Part shown: positions 1 to 4,551 of the stretch, piece after piece
Numbering within the stretch: position 1 is the stretch's first letter
How the letters are laid out: every line of letters starts with the position of its first letter
DNA from: a bacterium HR39
Lineage (GTDB): Bacteria > Pseudomonadota > Alphaproteobacteria > Geminicoccales > Geminicoccaceae
Length of the DNA stretch: 5,483 nt
NCBI GenBank assembly: GCA_002898955.1
Contig: BEIP01000121.1
Span: 1 to 5,483 of the forward strand
Reading direction: 5' to 3'
Program-made: the position numbers and the translations under genes
Notes under the pieces: model-generated
Told to the model about the DNA's origin: nothing
What the model saw: only the letters and a program-made list of their open reading frames with translations
Database searches by the model: none

Positions 1-165
1 GGCACCTACCACCACGCCGGCGAGGAGCACGGCGTAGAGCGGCACCTCCAGCCCCCACGGGAACGGCCAGAAGGAGACGGACACGGGCGCGCGGTTGGCC
101 ACCGCGAAGGTGACCACGGCAACGGTCAGCACCAGGACGACGAGGGCCCGCAGCAGACGGATCAC
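1..165 (-). CDS. LapA/DUF1049-family inner-membrane protein (partial, N-terminal 55 residues)
   Basis: The frame opens with a GTG at 165-163 and stays open for 55 codons to the window edge, so the C-terminus is missing. The visible protein has a hydrophobic segment at about residues 7-23 beginning RLLRALVVLVLTVAVV, a short polar loop N-R-A-P-V-S-V-S, then F-W-P-F-P and the start of a second hydrophobic segment from about residue 41. Two membrane segments around an N-x-x-x-V-x-V-x-x-W-P-type loop are the usual pattern of the LapA/DUF1049 family. In enterobacteria LapA works with LapB in controlling lipopolysaccharide synthesis; in other lineages the role is less clear. A GGGGAG ribosome-binding site lies 7 nt before the GTG. 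The gene starts 4 nt after the ihfB stop, and the ihfB-lapA neighbourhood is a known arrangement in Proteobacteria, which supports the call. The family is likely; an LPS role here is inference. Confidence 0.75.
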   Translation of the reverse strand, partial: MIRLLRALVVLVLTVAVVTFAVANRAPVSVSFWPFPWGLEVPLYAVLLAGVVVGA

Positions 166-169
166 GGCC

Positions 170-472
170 TCACTCCCCGCTCGCGCCCGCCTCCGTCACG
201 CCGAGGCGCGCGCGCAGTTCCTTGCCCGGACGGAAGCGCACGCTGCGCCGGGGCGGCACCCGGATCACCTCGCCGGTGCGCGGATTGCGCGCGGCGCGCG
301 CCGGGCGCTCGCGCACGTCCATGATCCCGAAGCCGCGCAGCTCGATGCGCCCGCCCTCCTCCAGGGTCGCCGCCATGGTCTCGAACAGGGTGGCGACGAT
401 CCGCTCCACGTCGCGGCGGTAGAGCTGCGGATGGGCCGCAGCCAGCCTGCGCACCAGTTCGGATCGGGTCAT
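170..472 (-). CDS. ihfB: Integration host factor beta subunit (HU/IHF-family DNA-bending protein)
   Basis: Encodes 100 residues; the family is usually 90-100. IHF is a heterodimer of IhfA and IhfB that binds the minor groove and bends DNA sharply, serving nucleoid structure, recombination and sigma-54 promoter architecture. The start MTRSELVRRLA and the segment LYRRDVERIV are typical of IhfB. The core R-I-E-L-R-G-F-G (about residues 43-50) is the dimer-core motif, followed by the DNA-binding arm around R-N-P-R-T-G-E (about 62-68), whose proline is the residue that intercalates between bases in this family. The end R-F-R-P-G-K-E-L-R matches the conserved closing helix. The start is fixed by an ATG at 472 with GGGAGGT 8 nt upstream; an open frame continues back to about 748, but that extension is Arg/Ala/Pro-rich and unlike the family. 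The tail after KELRARL is about ten residues. It is divergent from the hydrolase gene at 657 and probably cotranscribed with the LapA-like gene. Confidence 0.95.
   Translation of the reverse strand: MTRSELVRRLAAAHPQLYRRDVERIVATLFETMAATLEEGGRIELRGFGIMDVRERPARAARNPRTGEVIRVPPRRSVRFRPGKELRARLGVTEAGASGE
173..178 (-). promoter_or_regulatory. Ribosome-binding site for the GTG-start LapA-like gene
   Basis: On the minus strand this reads GGGGAG, 7 nt before the GTG at 165-163, and lies inside the last codons of ihfB. It decides the otherwise ambiguous GTG start and suggests translational coupling to ihfB. Confidence 0.6.
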
Positions 473-562
473 GCCGCACGACCTCCCGGATGGCGGCGGT
501 GCCTCATGGCTGGCAGAGGCCGGGCGGGCGGTCAAGGCGCGCGGGCGCCGCACGGCCGCGCC

Positions 563-591
563 TTGCGACCGCCGCTTGCGGACATTAGCAT
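563..591 (+). promoter_or_regulatory. Possible sigma-70-type promoter for the hydrolase gene
   Basis: TTGCGA (563-568), a 17-nt spacer, then TAGCAT (586-591); each element matches 4 of 6 consensus bases. It sits about 65 nt upstream of the ATG at 657, in the divergent spacer that must also hold the ihfB promoter. A leftward TTGACC (535-530) is a possible ihfB -35 element, but I could not pair it with a good -10. In DNA this rich in GC the matches are suggestive only. Confidence 0.3.
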
Positions 592-656
592 GAGCGCACC
601 CCCGGCCGCGGGCCCTGCCGCGATGCCGACGCCGTCCTGCGAGGGAGGATCCGGGC

Positions 657-1634
657 ATGACCACGAGCCGACGCCATCTGCTGCGCAGCGCCGCCACCAC
701 CGCGCTGGCTACCGCCCTCACCGTGGCCGCGCCCTCCGGGATGCGCACCGCGCGGGCGCAGGAGACGGGACAGGCTCCCGGCTTCTACCGTTTCCGCGTG
801 GGCCGAGCGCTGTGCACCGTGATCTCCGACGGCAATCTGGTGGTGCCCGTGGAGAACTACGCGGTGAACGCCGACCCCGCGGAACTCTCCGCCTTCCGCG
901 AGGCCATGGCGCTCGAGGCCGCGCGCCATCCCACCCAGACCAACGTGCTGCACATCGCCACGGGCGATCGCAGCATCCTCGTGGACTGCGGCTCGGGCGG
1001 GCGCTTCGTCGAGACGGCCGGACACCTCGCCCGCAACATGGAAGCCGCGGGCATCGACCCTGCGGAGATCGACCTCGTGGTTCTCTCCCACGCCCACCCC
1101 GACCACTGCTGGGGACTGCTCGACGAGTTCGACGAGCCGGCCTACCCCGGGGCCGAAGTGCTGATCGGCGCGCAGGAACACGCCTTCTGGACCGACGAGG
1201 GGTTGGCTTCGCGCGTGCCCGAGGCCATGCAGGCCATGGTGGCGGGTGCGCAGCGCCAGCTCGCCGGCGTGGCGGACCGGCTGCGCACCTTCGAGGACGG
1301 CGAGGAGCTGGCACCGGGCCTCCGGGCGCACGCCGCCTTCGGCCACACGCCGGGCCACACGACCTTCACCTTCGAGAGCGACGGCGAGGTGCTGTTCGTC
1401 TCGGCCGACACCTTCAACCATCCCCTGATCTCGCTCGCCCGTCCCGAGTGGCACCTGGGCTTCGACGTCGAGAAGGAGCAGGCCGCGCAGACCCGCCGGC
1501 GGGTGCTGGAGATGCTGGCCTCGGAGAAGCTGCGCACGCTGGGCTACCACATGCCCTGGCCCGGACTGGGGCGGGTGGTGCGCGATGGCGACGGCTTCCG
1601 CTGGATCGCCGAGAGCGTGGTCTGGAACCTCTGA
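657..1634 (+). CDS. Tat-exported metallo-beta-lactamase-fold hydrolase, methyl parathion hydrolase-like
   Basis: 325 residues, probably a periplasmic zinc (binuclear metal) hydrolase; substrate unknown. The N-terminus has a twin-arginine signal: S-R-R-H-L-L at residues 4-9, a weakly hydrophobic Ala/Thr/Leu stretch to about 28, and A-R-A (32-34) as a likely cleavage site, with no lipobox cysteine. The metal site is complete: H-A-H-P-D-H at 145-150, G-H-T-P-G-H-T at 229-235 (H234 the expected ligand), S-A-D-T at 249-252 (bridging D251) and a late histidine in G-Y-H-M-P-W (H298). The mature start, GFYRFRVG then TVISDG, resembles the family around methyl parathion hydrolase, which also includes lactonase-like enzymes; that placement is by recalled resemblance. 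The ATG at 657 is supported by GGAGG 8 nt upstream. It is divergent from ihfB and 89 nt before the ubiK-like gene, possibly its own transcription unit. The fold and export are firm; the reaction is not. Confidence 0.88.
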   Translation: MTTSRRHLLRSAATTALATALTVAAPSGMRTARAQETGQAPGFYRFRVGRALCTVISDGNLVVPVENYAVNADPAELSAFREAMALEAARHPTQTNVLHIATGDRSILVDCGSGGRFVETAGHLARNMEAAGIDPAEIDLVVLSHAHPDHCWGLLDEFDEPAYPGAEVLIGAQEHAFWTDEGLASRVPEAMQAMVAGAQRQLAGVADRLRTFEDGEELAPGLRAHAAFGHTPGHTTFTFESDGEVLFVSADTFNHPLISLARPEWHLGFDVEKEQAAQTRRRVLEMLASEKLRTLGYHMPWPGLGRVVRDGDGFRWIAESVVWNL

Positions 1635-1656
1635 GCACCGGCGCTTCCTCCCGCCC

Positions 1657-1684
1657 TTGCCGGCGGCCGGGTGCGCGCGATATG
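1657..1684 (+). promoter_or_regulatory. Possible promoter for the ubiK-ybjN-proC series
   Basis: TTGCCG (1657-1662) and GATATG (1679-1684) are separated by 16 nt. The second element lies in CGATAT, one of the few AT-containing spots in the gap and close to the CTATAT-like -10 of some alphaproteobacterial promoters. It overlaps the left arm and loop of the inverted repeat, so the two readings compete. Confidence 0.25.
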
Positions 1685-1705
1685 CGGGAAGGATTTCGGC
1701 CGCCG
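1661..1705 (+). repeat. Inverted repeat between the hydrolase and ubiK-like genes, weak terminator candidate
   Basis: CGGCGGCCG (1661-1669) and its exact reverse complement CGGCCGCCG (1697-1705) flank a 27-nt loop; two G-U pairs could extend the stem inward. The right arm is followed by TTT and then CG. The loop is long and the T run short, so this would be a poor intrinsic terminator. Chance pairing is possible at this GC content. Confidence 0.3.
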
Positions 1706-1723
1706 TTTCGCGGGAGCGCGCCC

Positions 1724-2086
1724 ATGCAGACCGGCAACCGCCTGTTCGACGACCTCGCCCGCATGGCGGGTGGAGCCCTCTCCACCCTCGGGGCGCTGCG
1801 CGAGGAGATCGAGGCCCGGGTCAGGGAGCGGGTCGAGCGCCTCGCCGTCGATCTCGACCTCGTCACCCGCGAGGAGTTCGAGGCGGTGCGCGAGATGGCG
1901 GTGAAGGCGCGCGAGGAGCAGGAACGCCTCGCCGCCCGGGTGGCCGAGCTGGAACAGCGGCTCGCCGCCCGCATGGCCGAACTGGAGGAGCGTCTCGCCG
2001 CCCTCGAGGCGGAGCCGGCGAAGCCGCGTGCGCGTGCCCGTCGCGGCTGGGCGGCCGGAGAGGCCGGCGAGGAGGACGCCGGCTGA
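1724..2086 (+). CDS. ubiK: UbiK/BMFP-family accessory factor (YqiC-like coiled-coil protein)
   Basis: 120 residues. UbiK-family proteins are trimeric coiled-coil factors that help the Ubi enzyme complex make ubiquinone; the Brucella relative was described as a membrane fusogenic protein. The N-terminus NRLFDDLARMAGGAL is an amphipathic helix suited to membrane contact. The family signature LDLVTREEFEAVREM lies at about residues 44-58, followed by a heptad-like coiled coil to about 97 and an Arg/Ala/Gly/Glu-rich disordered tail. The coiled coil contains an 11-residue repeat (68-78, 79-89, partial 90-97). The start ATG has GGGAG 7 nt upstream; the frame is open much further back, but only because of the GC content, since that part is out of frame with the hydrolase gene. 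It is longer than E. coli YqiC (about 96 residues) through the repeat and tail. The YbjN-like and ProC genes follow. The family call is strong; the ubiquinone role comes from characterised relatives. Confidence 0.88.
   Translation: MQTGNRLFDDLARMAGGALSTLGALREEIEARVRERVERLAVDLDLVTREEFEAVREMAVKAREEQERLAARVAELEQRLAARMAELEERLAALEAEPAKPRARARRGWAAGEAGEEDAG
1925..2014 (+). repeat. 33-bp in-frame tandem repeat in the ubiK coiled coil (2.7 copies)
   Basis: Copies at 1925-1957 and 1958-1990 match at 27 of 33 bases and encode RLAARVAELEQ and RLAARMAELEE. A partial third copy at 1991-2014 encodes RLAALEAE. The unit keeps frame and coiled-coil character, so it lengthens the helix by hendecad steps. Most differences are third-position changes, which suggests a duplication since tuned by selection, though similar coiled-coil sequence could also arise by convergence. 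Confidence 0.75.
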
Positions 2087-2125
2087 CGCTTGCGCGCCCG
2101 CGGCGCCGTGGCACATTCCAGATGA

Positions 2126-2141
2126 CCGCGGCATCCCGCGG
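2126..2141 (+). repeat. Short hairpin ahead of the ybjN ribosome-binding site
   Basis: CCGCGG (2126-2131), loop CATC, CCGCGG (2136-2141) can form a perfect 6-bp stem ending 9 nt before the GGGAG ribosome-binding site. There is no T run, so it is not an intrinsic terminator. It could influence ybjN initiation or mRNA processing, or be chance. Confidence 0.3.
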
Positions 2142-2150
2142 ACGGGCTGT

Positions 2151-2155
2151 GGGAG
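2151..2155 (+). promoter_or_regulatory. Ribosome-binding site deciding the TTG start of the YbjN-like gene
   Basis: GGGAG lies 7 nt before the TTG at 2163. The same frame is open back to 2028, but that stretch overlaps ubiK and encodes Pro/Arg/Ala-rich sequence unlike the family. No other ATG, GTG or TTG occurs in frame between the ubiK stop and 2163. Confidence 0.65.
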
Positions 2156-2162
2156 CGACGCA

Positions 2163-2663
2163 TTGACCGAATCCTACGGCGAACTTCCCGAGGAGATCGA
2201 CCTCCTCGATCTCGTGGAACAGCTGATCCGCGCCCAGGGCTGGACCTGCGAGCGCAGCGGTGCCGAGGAGCTGCGGGCGGACGTGCCCGGCGACTGGGGC
2301 ACCTACGCCCTCTCCTGCGCCTGGAACGACGAGCTCGGCCTGTTCCAGATCGCCTGCGACTACGACTTCGCGGTTCCCGAGGAGCGGCGCCCGGCGCTGG
2401 ATGCGCTGCTCGCCCTCGCCAATCCGCGCATGTGGCTCGGACACTTCGAGCACGATCCGGAGGCCGGCGTGGTCGGCTGGCGCTACGGCGTGCTCGTGCG
2501 CGAGGGCATGGCCGTCTCCTCGGAACTGGTGGCCGATCTCGTCGACATCGCGGTGAGCGAGTGCGACCGCTTCCATCCCGCCTTCCGCTTCGTGCTGGAG
2601 AAGGGGCTCGCGCCGCGCACGGCCATCGAGGCGACGCTGCTGGAGACCCGGGGGGAGGCCTGA
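2163..2663 (+). CDS. YbjN-domain protein (TTG start)
   Basis: 166 residues, cytoplasmic, no signal peptide or membrane segment. The YbjN domain has a fold related to type III secretion chaperones; E. coli YbjN is tied to stress and motility phenotypes, but no biochemical activity is established for this family. Visible landmarks are the N-terminal helix LLDLVEQLIRAQGW (about 14-27), a beta region W-x-x-Y-x-L-S-x-x-W-N-D-E-L (45-58), F-Q-I-A-C-D-Y-D-F (61-69), the helix with L-A-N-P-R-M-W-L-G-H-F (85-95), and the closing LVDIAVSECDRFHPAFRFVL (126-145). W-L-G-H-F and E-C-D-R-F-H-P-A-F match the alphaproteobacterial YbjN relatives I recall. The TTG start is chosen from the GGGAG site and the family-like N-terminus. 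It lies 76 nt after ubiK and 3 nt before proC, so it is almost certainly cotranscribed with proC. Family confident, function unknown. Confidence 0.85.
   Translation: MTESYGELPEEIDLLDLVEQLIRAQGWTCERSGAEELRADVPGDWGTYALSCAWNDELGLFQIACDYDFAVPEERRPALDALLALANPRMWLGHFEHDPEAGVVGWRYGVLVREGMAVSSELVADLVDIAVSECDRFHPAFRFVLEKGLAPRTAIEATLLETRGEA
2654..2658 (+). promoter_or_regulatory. Ribosome-binding site for proC (GTG start)
   Basis: GGAGG, within GGGGGAGG, lies 8 nt before the GTG at 2667 and inside the last codons of the YbjN-like gene, a sign of translational coupling. The next in-frame ATG falls inside the nucleotide-binding glycine motif, so the GTG is required. Confidence 0.75.
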
Positions 2664-2666
2664 GCC

Positions 2667-3491
2667 GTGGCGGAGCTGCCCGCACCCGTACTGCTGGTGG
2701 GCGGCGGACGGATGGGCGGTGCGCTGCTCGCCGGCTGGCTGGAGCGCGGCCTCGCGCCCGGGGCGGCCCTGGTGGTGGAGCCGGACGCGTCCCGCCGGGC
2801 GGAACTCGAGGCGCGCCATACGGGGGTGCGGACCTTCGCCGACGCCGCGGGGCTGCCCGCGGACTTCGCGCCGGCGGTGGTGGTGATCGCCGTCAAGCCG
2901 CAGGTGCTGGACGCGGTGCTGCCGGCCTACCGGGAGCTGGCCGCGCGTGCCGGATTCGTGCTGTCCATCGTCGCCGGCCGGCCGATCTCCGCCTTCACCG
3001 CCATCCTCGGCCCGGTGCCGGTGGTGCGCACCATGCCCAACACGCCCGCCGCCATCGGTCGCGGCATGACGGTGCTGTGCGCGGGAGCCGGCGTGGACGC
3101 GGCCATCCGCCGCCAGGCGGAGGCGCTCATGGGGGCGGTGGGCGAGACGGCCTGGGTGGAGGACGAGGAGCTCATGCACGCGGTGACCGCCGTCTCCGGC
3201 AGCAGTCCCGCCTACGTCTTCCTGCTGGCCGAGGCGCTGGAGCGGGCGGCGCGGGAGGTGGGCCTCGCTGCGGCGCTGGCCCGACGGCTGTCCCGGGCCA
3301 CGGTGAGCGGCGCCGGCGCGCTGCTCGCCCGCAGCGCCGAGGACGCCGCGCAGCTGCGCCGCAACGTCACGAGCCCCGGCGGCACCACCGAGGCGGCGCT
3401 GTCGGTGCTGATGCGCGAGGGCGGGCTGGTCGACCTGATGGTGGAGGCGGTGCGGGCGGCGGAGCGGCGCTCGCGCGAGCTGGCCGGCTGA
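2667..3491 (+). CDS. proC: Pyrroline-5-carboxylate reductase
   Basis: 274 residues, the usual length for ProC. It catalyses the last step of proline synthesis, reducing 1-pyrroline-5-carboxylate to L-proline with NAD(P)H, in the cytoplasm. The N-terminal Rossmann domain shows the glycine motif G-G-G-R-M-G at 12-17, then A-V-K-P-Q at 75-79. The central R-T-M-P-N-T-P (121-127) is a family hallmark. The C-terminal all-helical dimerisation and active-site domain holds SGSSPAY (177-183) and the signature around L-R-R-N-V-T-S-P-G-G-T-T (230-241). No expected motif is missing. The GTG start has a strong ribosome-binding site, and the gene begins 3 nt after the YbjN-like stop and ends 16 nt before the TetR-fold start. 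No proline-specific regulatory element is visible. ProC beside ubiK and ybjN relatives is an arrangement I recall from Alphaproteobacteria; no metabolic link between them is established. Confidence 0.97.
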   Translation: MAELPAPVLLVGGGRMGGALLAGWLERGLAPGAALVVEPDASRRAELEARHTGVRTFADAAGLPADFAPAVVVIAVKPQVLDAVLPAYRELAARAGFVLSIVAGRPISAFTAILGPVPVVRTMPNTPAAIGRGMTVLCAGAGVDAAIRRQAEALMGAVGETAWVEDEELMHAVTAVSGSSPAYVFLLAEALERAAREVGLAAALARRLSRATVSGAGALLARSAEDAAQLRRNVTSPGGTTEAALSVLMREGGLVDLMVEAVRAAERRSRELAG

Positions 3492-3507
3492 GAGGGAGGC
3501 GGCGGTC

Positions 3508-4164
3508 ATGGCCACGAGGACGCGGCGCGCCGAGCGGGAGCCGGACCTGCTGGACGCGGTGATGGCGGAGATCGCCCGCACGGGTCTGCGCGATCTCGAC
3601 CGGACGGCGGTGGCCCGCCGCGCCGGGGTGAGCGTCGCCGCCGTGTACGACGCCTTCCCCACCCGCGCCTGCGTGCTCGCGGCGCTGGGGCGGCGGCTGG
3701 ATCGCGCCATGCTCGACTTCCCGCCCGAGGAGCTCGACCCGCTGTCCCCGCGCGAGCGGCTGTTCGAGCTGATCATGCGGCGGCTGGACGCGGCGCTTCC
3801 CTGGCGGCCGGGGCTGCGGCGCATGGTGCGCGAGATGCGCGGCGAGCCGCGGTTCCTGCTCCAGAGCCTGTGCAACCTCGACCGCACGGCCGAGTGGCTG
3901 CTCGAGATCGCCGGCCTGCCGGTGAGCGGCGTGCGGCGGCTCGTTCTGGAAGCGGCGCTCCTGCGCGTCTACGCGCGCACCTTCGAGACCTGGCTGCGCG
4001 ACGAGAGCGAGGACCTCGCCCGCACGCTCGCGACCCTCGACCGCGGACTCGGCCGCTTCTTCCAGCTCGCCGGACGCGTCGCCACGCCGCGCGGCGAACC
4101 GCCGCCCGCCCGCCGTCGGGGCGCGCCGCCCGAGGCCGCCGCGGAGGGCGGAGCCGCGTCGTGA
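3508..4164 (+). CDS. TetR-fold protein, transcriptional regulator with COQ9-like C-terminal part
   Basis: 218 residues. The N-terminus is a TetR-type helix-turn-helix: L-D-R-T-A-V-A-R-R-A-G-V-S-V-A-A-V-Y-D-A-F (30-50), with the A-x-x-A-G-V-S turn and the Y-x-x-F position intact, so DNA binding looks retained. The remaining helices (about 80-190) would form the ligand and dimer domain. The segment VYARTFETWLRDESED followed by x-x-x-x-T-x-x-x-L-D-R (about 154-178) resembles the end of the COQ9 family, TetR-fold lipid-binding proteins of ubiquinone synthesis. Residues from about 190 are Pro/Arg/Ala/Gly-rich and probably disordered. The ATG has GGGAGG 8 nt upstream. It starts 16 nt after proC and overlaps csaA by 4 nt. 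Most likely a TetR/AcrR-family regulator of unknown target; a COQ9-like lipid-binding role is the alternative. It is not divergent from a target operon, so its regulon cannot be read from position. Confidence 0.82.
   Translation: MATRTRRAEREPDLLDAVMAEIARTGLRDLDRTAVARRAGVSVAAVYDAFPTRACVLAALGRRLDRAMLDFPPEELDPLSPRERLFELIMRRLDAALPWRPGLRRMVREMRGEPRFLLQSLCNLDRTAEWLLEIAGLPVSGVRRLVLEAALLRVYARTFETWLRDESEDLARTLATLDRGLGRFFQLAGRVATPRGEPPPARRRGAPPEAAAEGGAAS
4150..4153 (+). promoter_or_regulatory. Ribosome-binding site for csaA (GTG start)
   Basis: GGAG lies 7 nt before the GTG at 4161, inside the last codons of the TetR-fold gene; a second purine run, GGAGGG (4143-4148), is a little too far at 12 nt. With the GTGA overlap this points to translational coupling. 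Confidence 0.6.
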
Positions 4165-4499
4165 GCACCATCGACTTCGAGCAGTTCCTCGCCGTCGACA
4201 TCCGCGCCGGCACGGTGCTCGCCGCCGAGCCCAACGCGAAGGCGCGCCGTCCCGCCTATGTGCTGACCATCGACTTCGGCCCGGAGATCGGCGTGAAGAC
4301 CAGCTCTGCCCAGCTCGCCGACCTCTACCGCCCGGAGGAGCTGGTGGGCAGCCAGGTGGCGGCGGTGGTCAACCTGCCGCCCAAGCGCGTGGCCGGGGTG
4401 AAGAGCGAGGTGCTGGTGCTGGGCTTTCCCGACGAGGCGGGGCGGGTGGTGCTGGTGCGTCCCGACCGCCCGGTTCCGAACGGTGCCCGGCTGTTCTAG
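4161..4499 (+). CDS. csaA: CsaA-type tRNA-binding-domain chaperone
   Basis: 112 residues, the normal size for CsaA (about 110). The protein is a single OB-fold tRNA-binding domain, related to the C-terminal extension of methionyl-tRNA synthetase and to Trbp111. CsaA proteins form dimers and have been described as tRNA-binding and as having chaperone or export-related activity. Visible family features are D-I-R-A-G-T-V (13-19), A-K-A-R-R-P-A-Y-V-L-T-I-D-F-G (26-40), G-V-K-T-S-S-A-Q-L (44-52), L-Y-R-P-E-E-L-V-G-S-Q-V (55-66), V-V-N-L-P-P-K-R (69-76), S-E-V-L-V-L-G (82-88) and the closing P-D-R-P-V-P-N-G-A-R-L-F (101-112). The GTG start overlaps the TGA of the TetR-fold gene. All core motifs are present and full length, so it appears intact. 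The family call is firm; the cellular role follows from relatives. Confidence 0.95.
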   Translation: MSTIDFEQFLAVDIRAGTVLAAEPNAKARRPAYVLTIDFGPEIGVKTSSAQLADLYRPEELVGSQVAAVVNLPPKRVAGVKSEVLVLGFPDEAGRVVLVRPDRPVPNGARLF

Positions 4500-4551
4500 A
4501 CAGCCGCCGGAGCACGCACGGACCCTCGCCTTGGCTTCCCGCAGATCCGAA

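Noticed and set aside
473..748. N-terminal extension of ihfB back to 748
   Set aside because: IhfB starts at MTRSEL, and a good ribosome-binding site precedes position 472. The extension would overlap the divergent hydrolase start and looks like random high-GC coding.
585..1550. 321-codon minus-strand open frame opposite the hydrolase
   Set aside because: It lies in the antisense codon phase of a gene with a complete active site and signal peptide, and has no domain features of its own.
1661..1705. The inverted repeat as a strong rho-independent terminator
   Set aside because: The loop is 27 nt and only three T residues follow, so it is recorded only as a weak candidate.
95..1723. Long plus-strand open frame running from 95 through the hydrolase region into the ubiK-like gene
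   Set aside because: Only the part from 1724 is family-like. The upstream part is antisense to ihfB and out of frame with the hydrolase gene, and it is an Arg/Gly/Pro/Ala-rich sequence typical of a GC-driven open frame.
1414..2685. 423-codon minus-strand open frame
   Set aside because: Arg/Ser/Pro-rich antisense composition across three supported genes, with no motif.
1863..3887. 674-codon minus-strand open frame opposite ubiK, ybjN, proC and the TetR-fold gene
   Set aside because: It is antisense to four well-supported genes, has biased Arg/Ser/His-rich composition and no recognisable domain. Length alone is not evidence when stop codons are this rare.
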